Part shown: positions 9,025 through 18,692 of the stretch, piece by piece
How positions within the stretch are numbered: the first letter of the stretch is position 1
Layout: each line of letters starts with the position of its first letter
NCBI GenBank assembly: GCA_051880395.1
Contig: JBJENW010000035.1
Span: 1 to 64,000, forward strand
Reading direction: 5' to 3'
Origin: JBJENW01 sp051880395
GTDB lineage: Bacteria > Bacillota > Clostridia > Lachnospirales > Lachnospiraceae
Length of the DNA: 64,000 bases
Translations under genes and position numbers: made by a program
The notes under the pieces: generated by a model
What the model saw: only the letters and a program-made list of their open reading frames with translations
The model's database searches: none
What the model was told of the DNA's origin: nothing

Positions 9025-10344
9025 TTAAATTGCCCTTCGTCCTTCTTTTTTCCCGTTTTCAATATAATGTAAATAACAATCCATTCTGTCTCCTTTCCAA
9101 TGATCTGTTACATCTGGATTGCATTCCATATAAACATGAATATCAAATTCTTTGTTTGCGCGGCGTCCTTCCTGCATTCCATATTCAATAAAATGAAAAA
9201 GTAATTTTCTTTCATTATTTCCAACTGCTTCTGCAACATCTTGATTAATCTCTGCATAGTCCTTTGCATTAAAGACCGGTTTCCAGTATGAAGCAGGTTT
9301 TCTTTTTAATTGTCTTATCCTTTTTCGATATGCATGCACTTGCCTAATAACCTGCGCATAACTTAGTCTTACATAAGATTCCTCTGTATTTCCTTTCCTT
9401 ACCATAGACTTACATTTTTGCAGCTCCTGTTGTAAGAAATTCTTTTCATTTTTTACAATTTCAAATTTACACTCTAAAATATCACGTTTCTCATATTCCA
9501 TTTTCATTAATGCAATATGCTTTTTTTCAAATGCTTCCAATTCATCTTCTGCCGCCTGCATCTTCCTTGCGTGTTTATCTTCTGCTACCTGCATCTCCCT
9601 TGCGTGTTCCGTTTCTACTTTATTTTTATATTCTTGCATTTCGTATGCATGTTTGATATTTCCACGGTCCAAATCGCCGATTCTGGCTTCACTAATATTA
9701 TTTTTATCCCTCAAAATGCAACACTGATTCCAGAGTGAAAACAGTTTATTCTCATAACCATTGATCAACTCTGTTTGACTCACTTCTTTTCTTCGAAATA
9801 ACATCGTTTGAACTGCAATATATGAACAATCATATTCTACATCATGGTAGAATCCATTTGCTGCAAATTCTGCACACCAATATCCCGGCTGATTTACAGA
9901 AAAATGTGTTTCTTCTCCGAAATCAAACGGCGTAGAAGAAAATATAATCGTATCAGTAATCTGACACATATTATGAATCGCATCTTTTATTTCATCATTT
10001 CTTAAATGCTCTAATACCTCAATACATGTGACAAGATCATATTTACTTTCTATGGGTGTTGTCGCGCTATGAAATGTACAAAATGGTTTTATATCTTCTC
10101 TTACTTTAGAAAGCGCATATTCTGATACATCGATACCATACGCTTCCACATCTCGATCACGCAATCCTTCTACTAGATAACCTGCTGCACATCCAATGTC
10201 CAATGTTTTCTTTGGTAAAAAGTCACGTTTTATAATTTCTGCCTGCTTCGCAAATATTTCTTCCCACCCGTTTCCTCTTTCATAACATTCTCCACAATGT
10301 GACTTATAATAATTTTCATTATATGCTGTACTATTGTAGCTCAT
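9025..10344 (-). CDS. SAM methyltransferase with coiled coil and C-terminal repeats
   Basis: A 439-residue three-part protein. Residues 1-190 form a class I SAM methyltransferase (motif I LDIGCAAGYLVEG near 48-60, later VTCIEVLEHL). Residues about 225-325 are highly charged and helical, with 11-residue repeats (HAREMQVAEDK, HARKMQAAEDE), and should form a long coiled coil. Residues 350-439 hold two related modules ending in YGMQEGRRA and NGKKEGRRA. The order methyltransferase-coiled coil beside an ABC exporter resembles WbdD of E. coli O8/O9a, where the coil sets chain length and methylation stops growth. No kinase domain is visible here. ATG preceded by GGAGG. The methyltransferase call is firm; the chain-terminator role is inference. 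Confidence 0.75.
   Translation of the reverse strand: MSYNSTAYNENYYKSHCGECYERGNGWEEIFAKQAEIIKRDFLPKKTLDIGCAAGYLVEGLRDRDVEAYGIDVSEYALSKVREDIKPFCTFHSATTPIESKYDLVTCIEVLEHLRNDEIKDAIHNMCQITDTIIFSSTPFDFGEETHFSVNQPGYWCAEFAANGFYHDVEYDCSYIAVQTMLFRRKEVSQTELINGYENKLFSLWNQCCILRDKNNISEARIGDLDRGNIKHAYEMQEYKNKVETEHAREMQVAEDKHARKMQAAEDELEAFEKKHIALMKMEYEKRDILECKFEIVKNEKNFLQQELQKCKSMVRKGNTEESYVRLSYAQVIRQVHAYRKRIRQLKRKPASYWKPVFNAKDYAEINQDVAEAVGNNERKLLFHFIEYGMQEGRRANKEFDIHVYMECNPDVTDHWKGDRMDCYLHYIENGKKEGRRAI
9545..9610 (-). repeat. Tandem 33-bp repeat in coiled-coil coding region
   Basis: Two adjacent 33-base units (9545-9577 and 9578-9610) match at 28 of 33 positions and encode two 11-residue hendecads of the coiled coil. 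A more diverged third copy may follow at about 9611-9650. In-frame units of this kind can change the length of the coil by recombination. Confidence 0.8.
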
Positions 10345-11529
10345 CTATTGTCCTCCCACGATACTATCAAAAATCTTTTCCAGTTTCATCACTTGATTAT
10401 AGTAAGCATACTGTTCTATACACTTCTTATAAGCCCGATCATTTAACTCACTATAACCTTTTTTTCTTCTATCATACAATACTTGCAAAGCATCTTCCCA
10501 CTGTCCCGACATGCACAAATATCCGTCCACACAATGTTCGATGTTCTTTTTAAACACATGCGTAGGAGTCGCACATGTCGGTGTTCCAACTACAGCAGCT
10601 TCAAAAAATTTTAATTCTGACTTACAATTTGTAAACATATTGTATACAAGAGGAGCTATATTTACATCAACCTGCGCAATCTCATACTGAAGCTCTGTAA
10701 ATGAAACTAACGGTTTATACTCTACTTTTCCCTGCTCTTTTAATTTCTGCATATAACCAGGTAACTCCATAAATCCAACAATTCGAAGAATCATGTCTTC
10801 ATTTCGCTCTAATAAACGTTTTATTTCTGGTCCTACCACCCTAAAATCATTGATATGCGATGGTGTCCCACTAAAATAACCAATAATGAACTTTCCAACA
10901 CTGCACTGATTTTTTTTCTGAGCATAGTAATCTTTAGAAACTTCCAATTGCATTCGATTCATAAAGTTGTTTGCTATATACACACGCCTTTTTGTATCAT
11001 TTTCGATCATATCTGCCAGATACTGATTGGTGGTAATAACTGCATCGCATTGTTTTAAACTCATTTCCATACGGCCGATATAGGAAAACCAATATTCTAA
11101 CCGATTCTCACTCTCTTCTACCGACAACGTGTTCATAATCAGAGGTGCATACTTTGTGTCATAGACCAGATCATCTGTATCAAAAGCAATTTTCTTTTTT
11201 TTCTTTTTCAACAAACGAATCATTTCTTCTAGTTCTCTACACCATTTAAATCGTGCGATTACAAGCAAATCCATCTGGTCTATCAAATGTTGAATTTCCT
11301 TCAGTTCATTCTTAAAGAAGTAGGTTCCATGCCATCGAAGTCCCAGTTCCAACGCCTGACACATATTATAGACACGATACCGAAATGTACTAGTATCCGA
11401 CACCTCATATAAATAAACCACTACTTTTATTCCATTTTTTTTAGCTTCAAGCATTTTCTGAATTCTATTCGATAAAGAAATCTCCCACGGAAAATCATTT
11501 ATACTTTCATGTGGTTTAATGTTATACAT
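10345..11529 (-). CDS. GT4-like glycosyltransferase
   Basis: A 394-residue protein with the GT-B pattern of family 4. After a helical N-terminus it reads IKVVVYLYEVSDTSTFRYRV. The C-terminal half has IGYFSGTPSHINDFRVVGPEI, then ELKFFEAAVVGTPTCAT, the usual donor-binding acidic region (here SELKFFE in place of E-x7-E). The ATG at 11529 lies inside the stop region of the preceding gene (eight-base overlap) and has AAGGAAGG five bases upstream. A longer reading frame to 11586 would overlap much more and lacks a site. It probably works on the inner membrane face in polymer assembly next to the WsaF-like enzyme. The sugar is unknown. Confidence 0.75.
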   Translation of the reverse strand: MYNIKPHESINDFPWEISLSNRIQKMLEAKKNGIKVVVYLYEVSDTSTFRYRVYNMCQALELGLRWHGTYFFKNELKEIQHLIDQMDLLVIARFKWCRELEEMIRLLKKKKKKIAFDTDDLVYDTKYAPLIMNTLSVEESENRLEYWFSYIGRMEMSLKQCDAVITTNQYLADMIENDTKRRVYIANNFMNRMQLEVSKDYYAQKKNQCSVGKFIIGYFSGTPSHINDFRVVGPEIKRLLERNEDMILRIVGFMELPGYMQKLKEQGKVEYKPLVSFTELQYEIAQVDVNIAPLVYNMFTNCKSELKFFEAAVVGTPTCATPTHVFKKNIEHCVDGYLCMSGQWEDALQVLYDRRKKGYSELNDRAYKKCIEQYAYYNQVMKLEKIFDSIVGGQ

Positions 11530-12727
11530 ATCTACCTTCCTTAATCCTTTCTTCCAACACAGACACAATTTCTTTAAAACTAACACTCCAATCAGTATTA
11601 ATATTATTACACTGATAATTACTCTCTCGTTTTTTTGTATCTAATGCCAAGTTCATTGCCTCTGATAATCCGTCGATCAGAGCTTCCTTTTCCAGTTTTT
11701 TTAATATCATATTCTTTGAATATTGCAAGTCCTTCTTATTTTTAAATTCATTTGTGAGAACGACAGCCCCAGAACATAACATATCAAATGGTGGATAGCT
11801 AGGATGCGGTGTATACATTAAACTAAACGAAACATCTACCGTTTTTGCAAATTTTGCATATTCATCCCATGCCATTACTCCGTTCATCTTTGGTATATAA
11901 CCATTTGAAAACTTAATTGCCTCCGTCTCATATCCTGCCATATATATATCCCATATGTCCGTATCAATGACACCTCTACTCAAAGCCTCATCCAAACATT
12001 CTAATCCAAAATAATATAGGTTTCTCTGATTTTTCGGTCGTCCATAAAAGAACATCTTTCTCTTTTCATTTTTATCTTTTTTAAAACTGTTTTCATCCGC
12101 AGAATATAATTTTTTTGAAAAAGCAGGTTCAAAATACATTGCATTTTTTACCAACATATCATATCCGTTTGCTTCCATGTAATCATATAACAATTTTGAA
12201 TTCACAATAAAATCTATTTTATCGCTGTTCATAATCTGTTCACACCACAGCCTTTCATCACTGTATGGATAGAAAAAGGTTTCTTCTTCTTGTATGATAT
12301 AGATCAGACGATCACATACATTACTTTCCAAGATACTCTTTGCACTCCACCATGAAGTTGCCATAAAAATATCATGATCTGATACAGGCAGTCGATCATG
12401 AATCGTCTCACTATCATATTCTTCATCTGAATACGCTTCTACTTTTTGTGCCGGCTTAATTCCGTAAATTTCTGCAAATCGATAGTAATCTTTCAGATTA
12501 CATTCTGCCCAACGTGTAATAATTCTAAGTGTCCAATCATTTTTCTCACAGAGCATCGTAGCTAAAATCAAAGATGTTGCCACACCACCAAATAAACTCT
12601 TCGGTCCTATGTCATCCGTTACCATATTCAGACGAATCTGATCATTCTCTTGCTTCATAACTTTTAATGGACGTGCGATCCATAATTTTTCTCTCAGAAT
12701 TTCTTTTACTTTACGTGTCGTTTCCAT
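11522..12727 (-). CDS. WsaF-like rhamnosyltransferase
   Basis: A 401-residue GT-B protein resembling WsaF of Geobacillus stearothermophilus, a beta-1,2-rhamnosyltransferase of S-layer glycan assembly. The N-terminal DIGPKSLFGGVATSL, the middle IIQEEETFFYPYSDERLW and the C-terminal FSLMYTPHPSYPPFDMLCSG with GAVVLTNEF match that family as remembered. It sits downstream of Wzm/Wzt, as in ABC-exporter glycan clusters. No dTDP-rhamnose genes are in the window, so rhamnose supply, if used, must come from elsewhere. The family is fairly sure; the exact sugar is not. Confidence 0.75.
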   Translation of the reverse strand: METTRKVKEILREKLWIARPLKVMKQENDQIRLNMVTDDIGPKSLFGGVATSLILATMLCEKNDWTLRIITRWAECNLKDYYRFAEIYGIKPAQKVEAYSDEEYDSETIHDRLPVSDHDIFMATSWWSAKSILESNVCDRLIYIIQEEETFFYPYSDERLWCEQIMNSDKIDFIVNSKLLYDYMEANGYDMLVKNAMYFEPAFSKKLYSADENSFKKDKNEKRKMFFYGRPKNQRNLYYFGLECLDEALSRGVIDTDIWDIYMAGYETEAIKFSNGYIPKMNGVMAWDEYAKFAKTVDVSFSLMYTPHPSYPPFDMLCSGAVVLTNEFKNKKDLQYSKNMILKKLEKEALIDGLSEAMNLALDTKKRESNYQCNNINTDWSVSFKEIVSVLEERIKEGRYV

Positions 12728-12739
12728 TTTATTTCTCCC

Positions 12740-13990
12740 TTATATATCTAACTGCCATCTGTGATCTAGATAAAATGCCCCAACTTCCTCCTTTGTTGTA
12801 TAGACCTGGAAGGAACATGCTTTATCTACATAGTCGATTCCATTTCGAATGTCATCTTCTATTCCAACATTAATATCATACTCTCCTCCGAGCAGAGCGA
12901 TATTTTGCAATTCTAATTGTATGGTTCCACTTCGATTGATCGTAAGAAAATTCATATCATCATCACGAGTTGATATTCCATAAACACATACTCCATCATT
13001 CCGAAAGATACTGACACCGAAATTTACTTTTTCCAGAGGTTTTTCCATTTTATATTTAATATGCACAATTACGTCCTGTGCGGTTTCAAATGCTTTTTTT
13101 CTTTCACCACTCCGATCTGTAACATACACATCCATAATTTTTATCTCACCGCTGCCCATGTGTTCATAATGATCTTCCATTTCCAACTCATTTTCATCTG
13201 ATACAACTGCCGCCTCCGGTTTCTTTTCTTCCATCTGAGCAAGCTGATTTCTCTGTTCTCCCATATAAGCCAGATACTCTCTATGAACGCTTCGCGGTGC
13301 ACCTTCCGCACGTATTTTCCCATCATGAATCCAAATACTCCTGTCACAGATTTGCTCAATCTGTCCCAATGAATGTGATACAATTACAACCGTGGTACCC
13401 TTATTCTTTATTTCCATCAACTTATTAAAACATTTTACCTGGAAGTTTGCATCTCCAACTCCCAAGATTTCATCAATCAACAGGATATCTGCATCCACAC
13501 TGATTGCAACAGAAAAAGCCAAACGCATATACATACCTGACGAATAGGTACGAACCGGATTATCAATAAATTCCTCCAATTCAGAAAAACGAATGATTTC
13601 TTCTGCACGTCTTTCAATTTCTTTTCTTGTAAGTCCAAAAATAGAAGCATTAATAAAAATATTCTCTCTACCACTCAAATCCGGATGAAATCCTGCCCCT
13701 AACTCTAGCAGACTGGACACTCTACCTGATAACTCTATCGTTCCGGCATCCGGATACATAATCTTTGTAAGCATTTTTAATGTTGTGCTTTTTCCGCATC
13801 CATTATGCCCAACTAATCCAATTGCCTCTCCTTTTTTTACTTCAAAACTAATTCCCTTTAATACCCAGCGCTCCTCATATTTATTTCTAGACGTATGTAA
13901 CGCTCTTTCTTTCAAAGTATTTCCTTTATCGTGATACACTTTAAATTTTTTTTGAAGATCATGTACTTCAATTGCATTTTCCTGTTTCAT
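12740..13990 (-). CDS. wzt: Polysaccharide ABC exporter ATPase with C-terminal domain (Wzt)
   Basis: A 416-residue ATPase. It has Walker A GLVGHNGCGKSTTLKM, the signature YSSGMYMRLAF, Walker B ADILLIDEILGVGD and the switch histidine in VIVSHS. After about residue 255 comes a strand-rich C-terminal domain of about 150 residues (GSGEIKIMDVYVTD onward). In E. coli O9a-type systems this domain binds the finished, capped end of the polymer. Its presence therefore suggests that a terminal cap is read before export. The start directly follows the Wzm stop (TAAATG), with GGAGG upstream. Confidence 0.92.
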   Translation of the reverse strand: MKQENAIEVHDLQKKFKVYHDKGNTLKERALHTSRNKYEERWVLKGISFEVKKGEAIGLVGHNGCGKSTTLKMLTKIMYPDAGTIELSGRVSSLLELGAGFHPDLSGRENIFINASIFGLTRKEIERRAEEIIRFSELEEFIDNPVRTYSSGMYMRLAFSVAISVDADILLIDEILGVGDANFQVKCFNKLMEIKNKGTTVVIVSHSLGQIEQICDRSIWIHDGKIRAEGAPRSVHREYLAYMGEQRNQLAQMEEKKPEAAVVSDENELEMEDHYEHMGSGEIKIMDVYVTDRSGERKKAFETAQDVIVHIKYKMEKPLEKVNFGVSIFRNDGVCVYGISTRDDDMNFLTINRSGTIQLELQNIALLGGEYDINVGIEDDIRNGIDYVDKACSFQVYTTKEEVGAFYLDHRWQLDI

Positions 13991-14767
13991 TTATAATTCC
14001 TCCACAAAATGTCTCTGTAACTTCTTAAATACGATCTGGCCAATGATCAATATCGATACTCCCATAATAACAGCATTCAATAAAGTGTTAAGTTCCGGTA
14101 CTCTTCCATAATACAAAATATCACGATAAGCAATTGTAATAGCCGTCATTGGATTTAAATAAAACAATTCCACAAATTTTTCCGGTACCATGTCCACTGG
14201 ATAAATTACAGGTGTCAGATACATCCATGCCATAGAAACAATGCTCATAATATGTTCTAGATCACGGAAATATACATTTAAAGCAGATGTAATATATGTA
14301 ATGCCTAAACCTAATATAAACTCTATGATCATAACAAGTGGAAGACATAACAATGCAAGCGGATCTATCTTTATTCCATTAAAAAATATAACAACAAAAA
14401 TAACAATAAAGCTCAGTAACATATTTACAAACTGACTGATTGTAAAAGAAACAGGTAAAACTTCTCTCGGAAAATAAATCTTTTTTACCATGTCTTGTTG
14501 TGAAAAAATCACACCTGTTCCCGAACTAACACACGTACTGAAAAAAAGCCATGGAACCAGTGCTACAAATAAAAACAGATAAAACTTAGGAATATTCATT
14601 CGCATAATAGTTGAAAAAACTACCGTATATACTCCTAACTGTAACAGTGGATTTAAAAACATCCAAAAAAATCCCAATACAGATCCCTTATACCGACTCT
14701 TCAAATCTCTCTTCACCAAGCTTGCGATCATCGTTCGATAATCCCATAGTTCTTTTATTGTCTTCAT
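13991..14767 (-). CDS. wzm: Polysaccharide ABC exporter permease (Wzm)
   Basis: An ABC-2 type permease of 258 residues with about six membrane segments. The N-terminus reads LVKRDLKSRYKGSVLGFFW, typical of the amphipathic entry to Wzm/TagG/RfbA proteins, and NPLLQLGVYTVVF and LTPVIYPVDMVP follow. It pairs with the ATPase gene immediately downstream to move an undecaprenyl-linked glycan across the membrane. Length is normal, unlike the second permease at 51245-52180. AGAGGAAATAAA precedes the ATG. Confidence 0.93.
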   Translation of the reverse strand: MKTIKELWDYRTMIASLVKRDLKSRYKGSVLGFFWMFLNPLLQLGVYTVVFSTIMRMNIPKFYLFLFVALVPWLFFSTCVSSGTGVIFSQQDMVKKIYFPREVLPVSFTISQFVNMLLSFIVIFVVIFFNGIKIDPLALLCLPLVMIIEFILGLGITYITSALNVYFRDLEHIMSIVSMAWMYLTPVIYPVDMVPEKFVELFYLNPMTAITIAYRDILYYGRVPELNTLLNAVIMGVSILIIGQIVFKKLQRHFVEEL

Positions 14768-14768
14768 T

Positions 14769-17090
14769 TTATTTCCTCTTTCTTACTATTCTATATATTT
14801 TTCTTACACCAGCACCCAATTGTTCCCGAAACGGAATCTTTATATGTGCCAATGCAAGAACGATACGATATGTTGTTGACTGACTGATAACTTCTAATTG
14901 ACGTTCTGCCTCTTCTGCACGTTTTAATACGCTCCCGCCGCCTGCATCCGGCAGATTCATCCTGCCAAGTACAGTCATCATCCCCTCTGTAAACCACTTA
15001 AAATCTATCTCTTGAATTTTTTCATTCGTTTCTTGTAATTGAGCACAATACCTTTTTTTATACGTTTCACACATTTCTTTTGCTGTTTTCGGCTTCAGTC
15101 CTCTAATGTGATCCACAGTTTTCTGATATGCTGTTGGATCCTCTTTAATCTCACGGATTTTGTCTAAAATTTCTGTCACAGTGGAACCATTTGGCACACT
15201 CCAGCCACATTTTAATTCTTCCAGCCTCTCCGGCAATGCTCCTATTTCTGTTGTCAGTACCGGTATTCCCGCTAAGACAGCCTCTGTGATCGTATAACAA
15301 AATGTTTCCGGCCAGATTGGTAAAATACAGATCAGATCGATCTGATAGTTCTGTAGCAAACCAGTTAATTCCTCTCTTTGATATGCTCCTATATTTTTAA
15401 AATTCTTCTTTTTTTCTACGGAAGCTTCCGTTTGTTGGAACATTCCAAACAAATACCATTCAATATCTTTATCGTTACTCTTTTTAATCAATTCTGTCGC
15501 GTATTGATATCCTTTCGCAACATTGATACCTCCAACAAAAGCAACACGAAATGTCTTGCTTTTCCGCTCTTTCTTCTTTTCTTTGGAGTGAGGTTCATAT
15601 TCCATTCCATGCGTTACAACTTCAATCTTATCCTCTAAATTCTGGAAATATCTCAAATAGATTTTTTTCGCACTTTCGGATGGAGTAAAAATATGTTCTG
15701 CCATTTGTAGTATCCTTTGGCTTTCCTTTCTCCAAATCTCGATATACGGAACGGTTGACGCTATATTTTTTTGCTCCTTCATACAAATTTGGCACATCTC
15801 TTTTGACTCCTGACCAATGCATAACTGATCTTTTTGATTTAACAGTTTCACACTTGGACAGATATAATAAAAATCATGGAGTGTTACATCGATCGGAATC
15901 TGTCGCTGCTGTGCCTGGTAAAACATCTCAAACGACATCCCAAGTGTATGATGAACGTGAACAAGTTCAACATGAAACTGTTCCAGAATCTTTCCATACA
16001 AAATTCCTAATTGCTTGGAACGGAACATCTCATATTCCGGCTTTTTCCCAATGTAATATCTCAATGGGAATTCTTTATTCTCTGTATATAACGTCACATT
16101 CAGATAAAATCCATTTCGTGCTACAACAACAATATCAAATTCATCTCTACATCCATACACCAGGTCTTTGACATGTAATTGTGTTCCGCCAACATGATCA
16201 TCTGCATCTTCCCGGAAATCCGATTGTACTTGATAGAGTACGGTTTTTCTGTTCTTTCTTTTTTGAAAATCTATCCAGAAGCGAACATTTTCTGACACGA
16301 CGGCATTCGGATTATCTCTGCAGTGAATGCGGACATTCTGCATTAAAGTCGGATATCGTTCATCTAAAATTCGTTCATGATCCTGAATCAGCTTCTGTTT
16401 TTCTTCGCTGACAAAAGAGCTTGTCCCGGTATGTAGAATAAATGTGTCATCGCACATCACATGATGATATCCCGCTTCAATCGCCCGATAACAGAAATCA
16501 TTTTCCTCTCCATAACCTTTTTGAAAGGTTTCGGCATCGAATCCACCAATTTTTTTAATCACTTCTCTCTTAACATACATACAAAAACCGTGTGCAACCG
16601 GAATGACAGGATAGATGCGCTGACTGATCTTTTCAATCAGCTCTGCATATTCATCTACCGTATAACCTTCCGGTAAGGGATTCTCCTCGCAAAAATCTGG
16701 CACGGAACACAAGGTCGCATTATTCGATACTGGTGTTGCAGTAGCGATTGTCGGATCGCTGTACGCACAGGCCTGCATTTTTTCAATCCAATTTTTTGTC
16801 ACGATTGTATCAGAATTCAATAATATCACATCGTGACTTGCAGATTGCTGCATCCCGATATTGATATTTGCAGAAAATCCCTGATTTTTTTCGTTATGTA
16901 TTACAATTATATTCTCCTGTTTTAAACGATCGAGATACGGACGAATTCTTTCATCCGAACTCTTATCATTGACCAAGACCAAACGATTTGTTTGCAAATC
17001 CGTCCATTTTTTTATACTTGAAATGCATTTTTGCAATTCTTCGTATGCATTATAAATTGGTATGATGATATCTACAGTTTTAACTTTCAT
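14769..17090 (-). CDS. Bifunctional glycosyltransferase, GT2 plus GT4
   Basis: A 773-residue two-domain enzyme. Residues 1-260 are GT2 (VDIIIPIYNAYEELQKCI, VNDKSSD, LLNSDTIVTKNW, then KGYGEENDFCYRA). Residues about 290-690 are GT4-like (VHVHHTLGMSFEMF, VAFVGGINVAKGYQYA, then ETFCYTITEAVLAGIP with the donor-binding Glu). A short tail follows (SQSTTYRIV and basic residues), a common ending among clostridial polysaccharide transferases that may touch the membrane. Two sugars may be added in turn by one polypeptide. It is immediately upstream of Wzm. GGGGTGAG precedes the ATG. Confidence 0.82.
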   Translation of the reverse strand: MKVKTVDIIIPIYNAYEELQKCISSIKKWTDLQTNRLVLVNDKSSDERIRPYLDRLKQENIIVIHNEKNQGFSANINIGMQQSASHDVILLNSDTIVTKNWIEKMQACAYSDPTIATATPVSNNATLCSVPDFCEENPLPEGYTVDEYAELIEKISQRIYPVIPVAHGFCMYVKREVIKKIGGFDAETFQKGYGEENDFCYRAIEAGYHHVMCDDTFILHTGTSSFVSEEKQKLIQDHERILDERYPTLMQNVRIHCRDNPNAVVSENVRFWIDFQKRKNRKTVLYQVQSDFREDADDHVGGTQLHVKDLVYGCRDEFDIVVVARNGFYLNVTLYTENKEFPLRYYIGKKPEYEMFRSKQLGILYGKILEQFHVELVHVHHTLGMSFEMFYQAQQRQIPIDVTLHDFYYICPSVKLLNQKDQLCIGQESKEMCQICMKEQKNIASTVPYIEIWRKESQRILQMAEHIFTPSESAKKIYLRYFQNLEDKIEVVTHGMEYEPHSKEKKKERKSKTFRVAFVGGINVAKGYQYATELIKKSNDKDIEWYLFGMFQQTEASVEKKKNFKNIGAYQREELTGLLQNYQIDLICILPIWPETFCYTITEAVLAGIPVLTTEIGALPERLEELKCGWSVPNGSTVTEILDKIREIKEDPTAYQKTVDHIRGLKPKTAKEMCETYKKRYCAQLQETNEKIQEIDFKWFTEGMMTVLGRMNLPDAGGGSVLKRAEEAERQLEVISQSTTYRIVLALAHIKIPFREQLGAGVRKIYRIVRKRK

Positions 17091-17121
17091 TTTTTCTCAC
17101 CCCACTTTTCATTTCATTTAC

Positions 17122-18579
17122 TCAACCACTAACCAGGCCATTCACATTTTTTTGTTTTGAAGTGATATGAGAAATTCCATATCCCGCTGCAAAAAGGAAT
17201 CCAAGCAATATCGAATAATGGTATCGTGGCTGTACCTCTACGAAAAGTATGTGTCCGAATGTCAGGCCAATTGTATAAAGCAAAATAAATTCTATGTTTC
17301 CATCCGTTTTATTTTTTATAAAAAAGAAAACAGAAGCGACACTGCTCAAAACAAGAAACATATAAAACACATTCACCAGATTACTAAGTTTCTCATATGT
17401 TTCATCCGAAAGGACAGCACTACATGCTTTCATATGATCCACAACACTACTATCTTTTTGTAATAAATTTATGAATTTATTTTTTAACAGCAACAATGGA
17501 TGCTGCAAATTTTTAATTTTATCTATTGCTTTTTCTTTCTCAACCTTTTCTGCTTCTTTGGCTGGATTTTCTGCTCCCTCATCGTTAAATCGATTTACAT
17601 TTTCTAAAAATGGCTGCCAGGTATCTTCACTCCATTGACCGTTGCTCTCCTCATTCATTCCCGTTACGACACTGTACCAACAAAACCCTCCTGCTTCTGT
17701 ACCTATTTTATTTTCGATATGTATGGTCATCAATTCCCCTCCGGCCACAAAAATACATATGATCATAAGTATACGGGCTATTGTATCCTTTCCAACAGCA
17801 GGACAGTTCACACAGAATGCGTGAAGTACCACTGCGATCAAAATAATCGTTCCAACCGGTCGAAGTGCTTGAAACCAGACTAAAGCTCCTCCAGCAATAA
17901 ATACTTCTACCATCCACACCCAGTCAATTGTTCTTCTCTTTTCCAAACGCATACAAAAATACCAAAAAGCAAGGAAACAGGTTGTATACAATGGTTCTGA
18001 TAAGACAAACGCATTCCACAAGGATTGGGAAGGAAACATAATCCAAAGGACTGAAGTCAGAACCGCCATTCGTTCTCCACCAATTTGATCTGATATACAA
18101 TAGATGAAAAACATGGAAAGTGTGGATAACAAAATATTTGCAAATACAACGATACTCAAATTCTCACCAAAGATTTTAAATATCCAACTTACAAACTCCG
18201 AATAGCCAAACACATGCGTAAACAAAGCTATATACAAGTTATCTTGCGTTATCGCGTTCTGACTGGCTAACTGACTGGCAAATTTTCGAAATGTTTCATA
18301 ATCCGCATATGGCACTGTTTGAAACCATAGCATTGCAAGTACCTTCACCCAAAAGCACAAGATCAGCAGAAAAAGCACTTGTTTTTTCTTTTCTTGTTCC
18401 TTAAAAAAATCTTGAAAATACCAAATAAAGCCAATTATAGCTGCAAAAAAAGCACACCCGCTTAAAAGAGCACCTTTATTATCCTGTAAATTGCTAAGCA
18501 ATATTCCTAAACAGACCAATAAAAAAACAATGTATATAATATATTTAGAAATAACTGCAAGTCTTTCTTTTAAATTCAT
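17122..18579 (-). CDS. GT39/ArnT-like membrane glycosyltransferase
   Basis: A 485-residue protein with about 11 membrane segments. The first outer loop has VPYADYETFRKFASQL, with acidic residues where GT-C enzymes of the PMT/ArnT type keep their catalytic Asp. A soluble loop lies near residues 290-365 (EESNGQWSEDTWQPF, then an acidic stretch). Such enzymes use a lipid-linked sugar on the outer face. It is the first gene after the consensus promoter at 18664-18692, with a leader of roughly 75 bases, so it should head a long transcript. AGGAG precedes the ATG. Acceptor is unknown. Confidence 0.65.
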   Translation of the reverse strand: MNLKERLAVISKYIIYIVFLLVCLGILLSNLQDNKGALLSGCAFFAAIIGFIWYFQDFFKEQEKKKQVLFLLILCFWVKVLAMLWFQTVPYADYETFRKFASQLASQNAITQDNLYIALFTHVFGYSEFVSWIFKIFGENLSIVVFANILLSTLSMFFIYCISDQIGGERMAVLTSVLWIMFPSQSLWNAFVLSEPLYTTCFLAFWYFCMRLEKRRTIDWVWMVEVFIAGGALVWFQALRPVGTIILIAVVLHAFCVNCPAVGKDTIARILMIICIFVAGGELMTIHIENKIGTEAGGFCWYSVVTGMNEESNGQWSEDTWQPFLENVNRFNDEGAENPAKEAEKVEKEKAIDKIKNLQHPLLLLKNKFINLLQKDSSVVDHMKACSAVLSDETYEKLSNLVNVFYMFLVLSSVASVFFFIKNKTDGNIEFILLYTIGLTFGHILFVEVQPRYHYSILLGFLFAAGYGISHITSKQKNVNGLVSG

Positions 18580-18663
18580 CTTGCGATTCTCCTACTTTCT
18601 TCTAGTCCTCAAATGTTTTCTATCTTTTCTCTGAAATCTGGATTCCACGCGCAATCTTTCCTC

Positions 18664-18692
18664 ATTATACAATTGTAATGTATCATTGTCAA
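18664..18692 (-). promoter_or_regulatory. Consensus sigma-A promoter
   Basis: On the minus strand TTGACA (18692-18687), a 17-base spacer and TATAAT (18669-18664) match the vegetative consensus exactly. The -35 box overlaps the stop codon of the upstream transferase gene. It should drive 18579 and the run of closely spaced genes down to about 2040. Confidence 0.88.
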
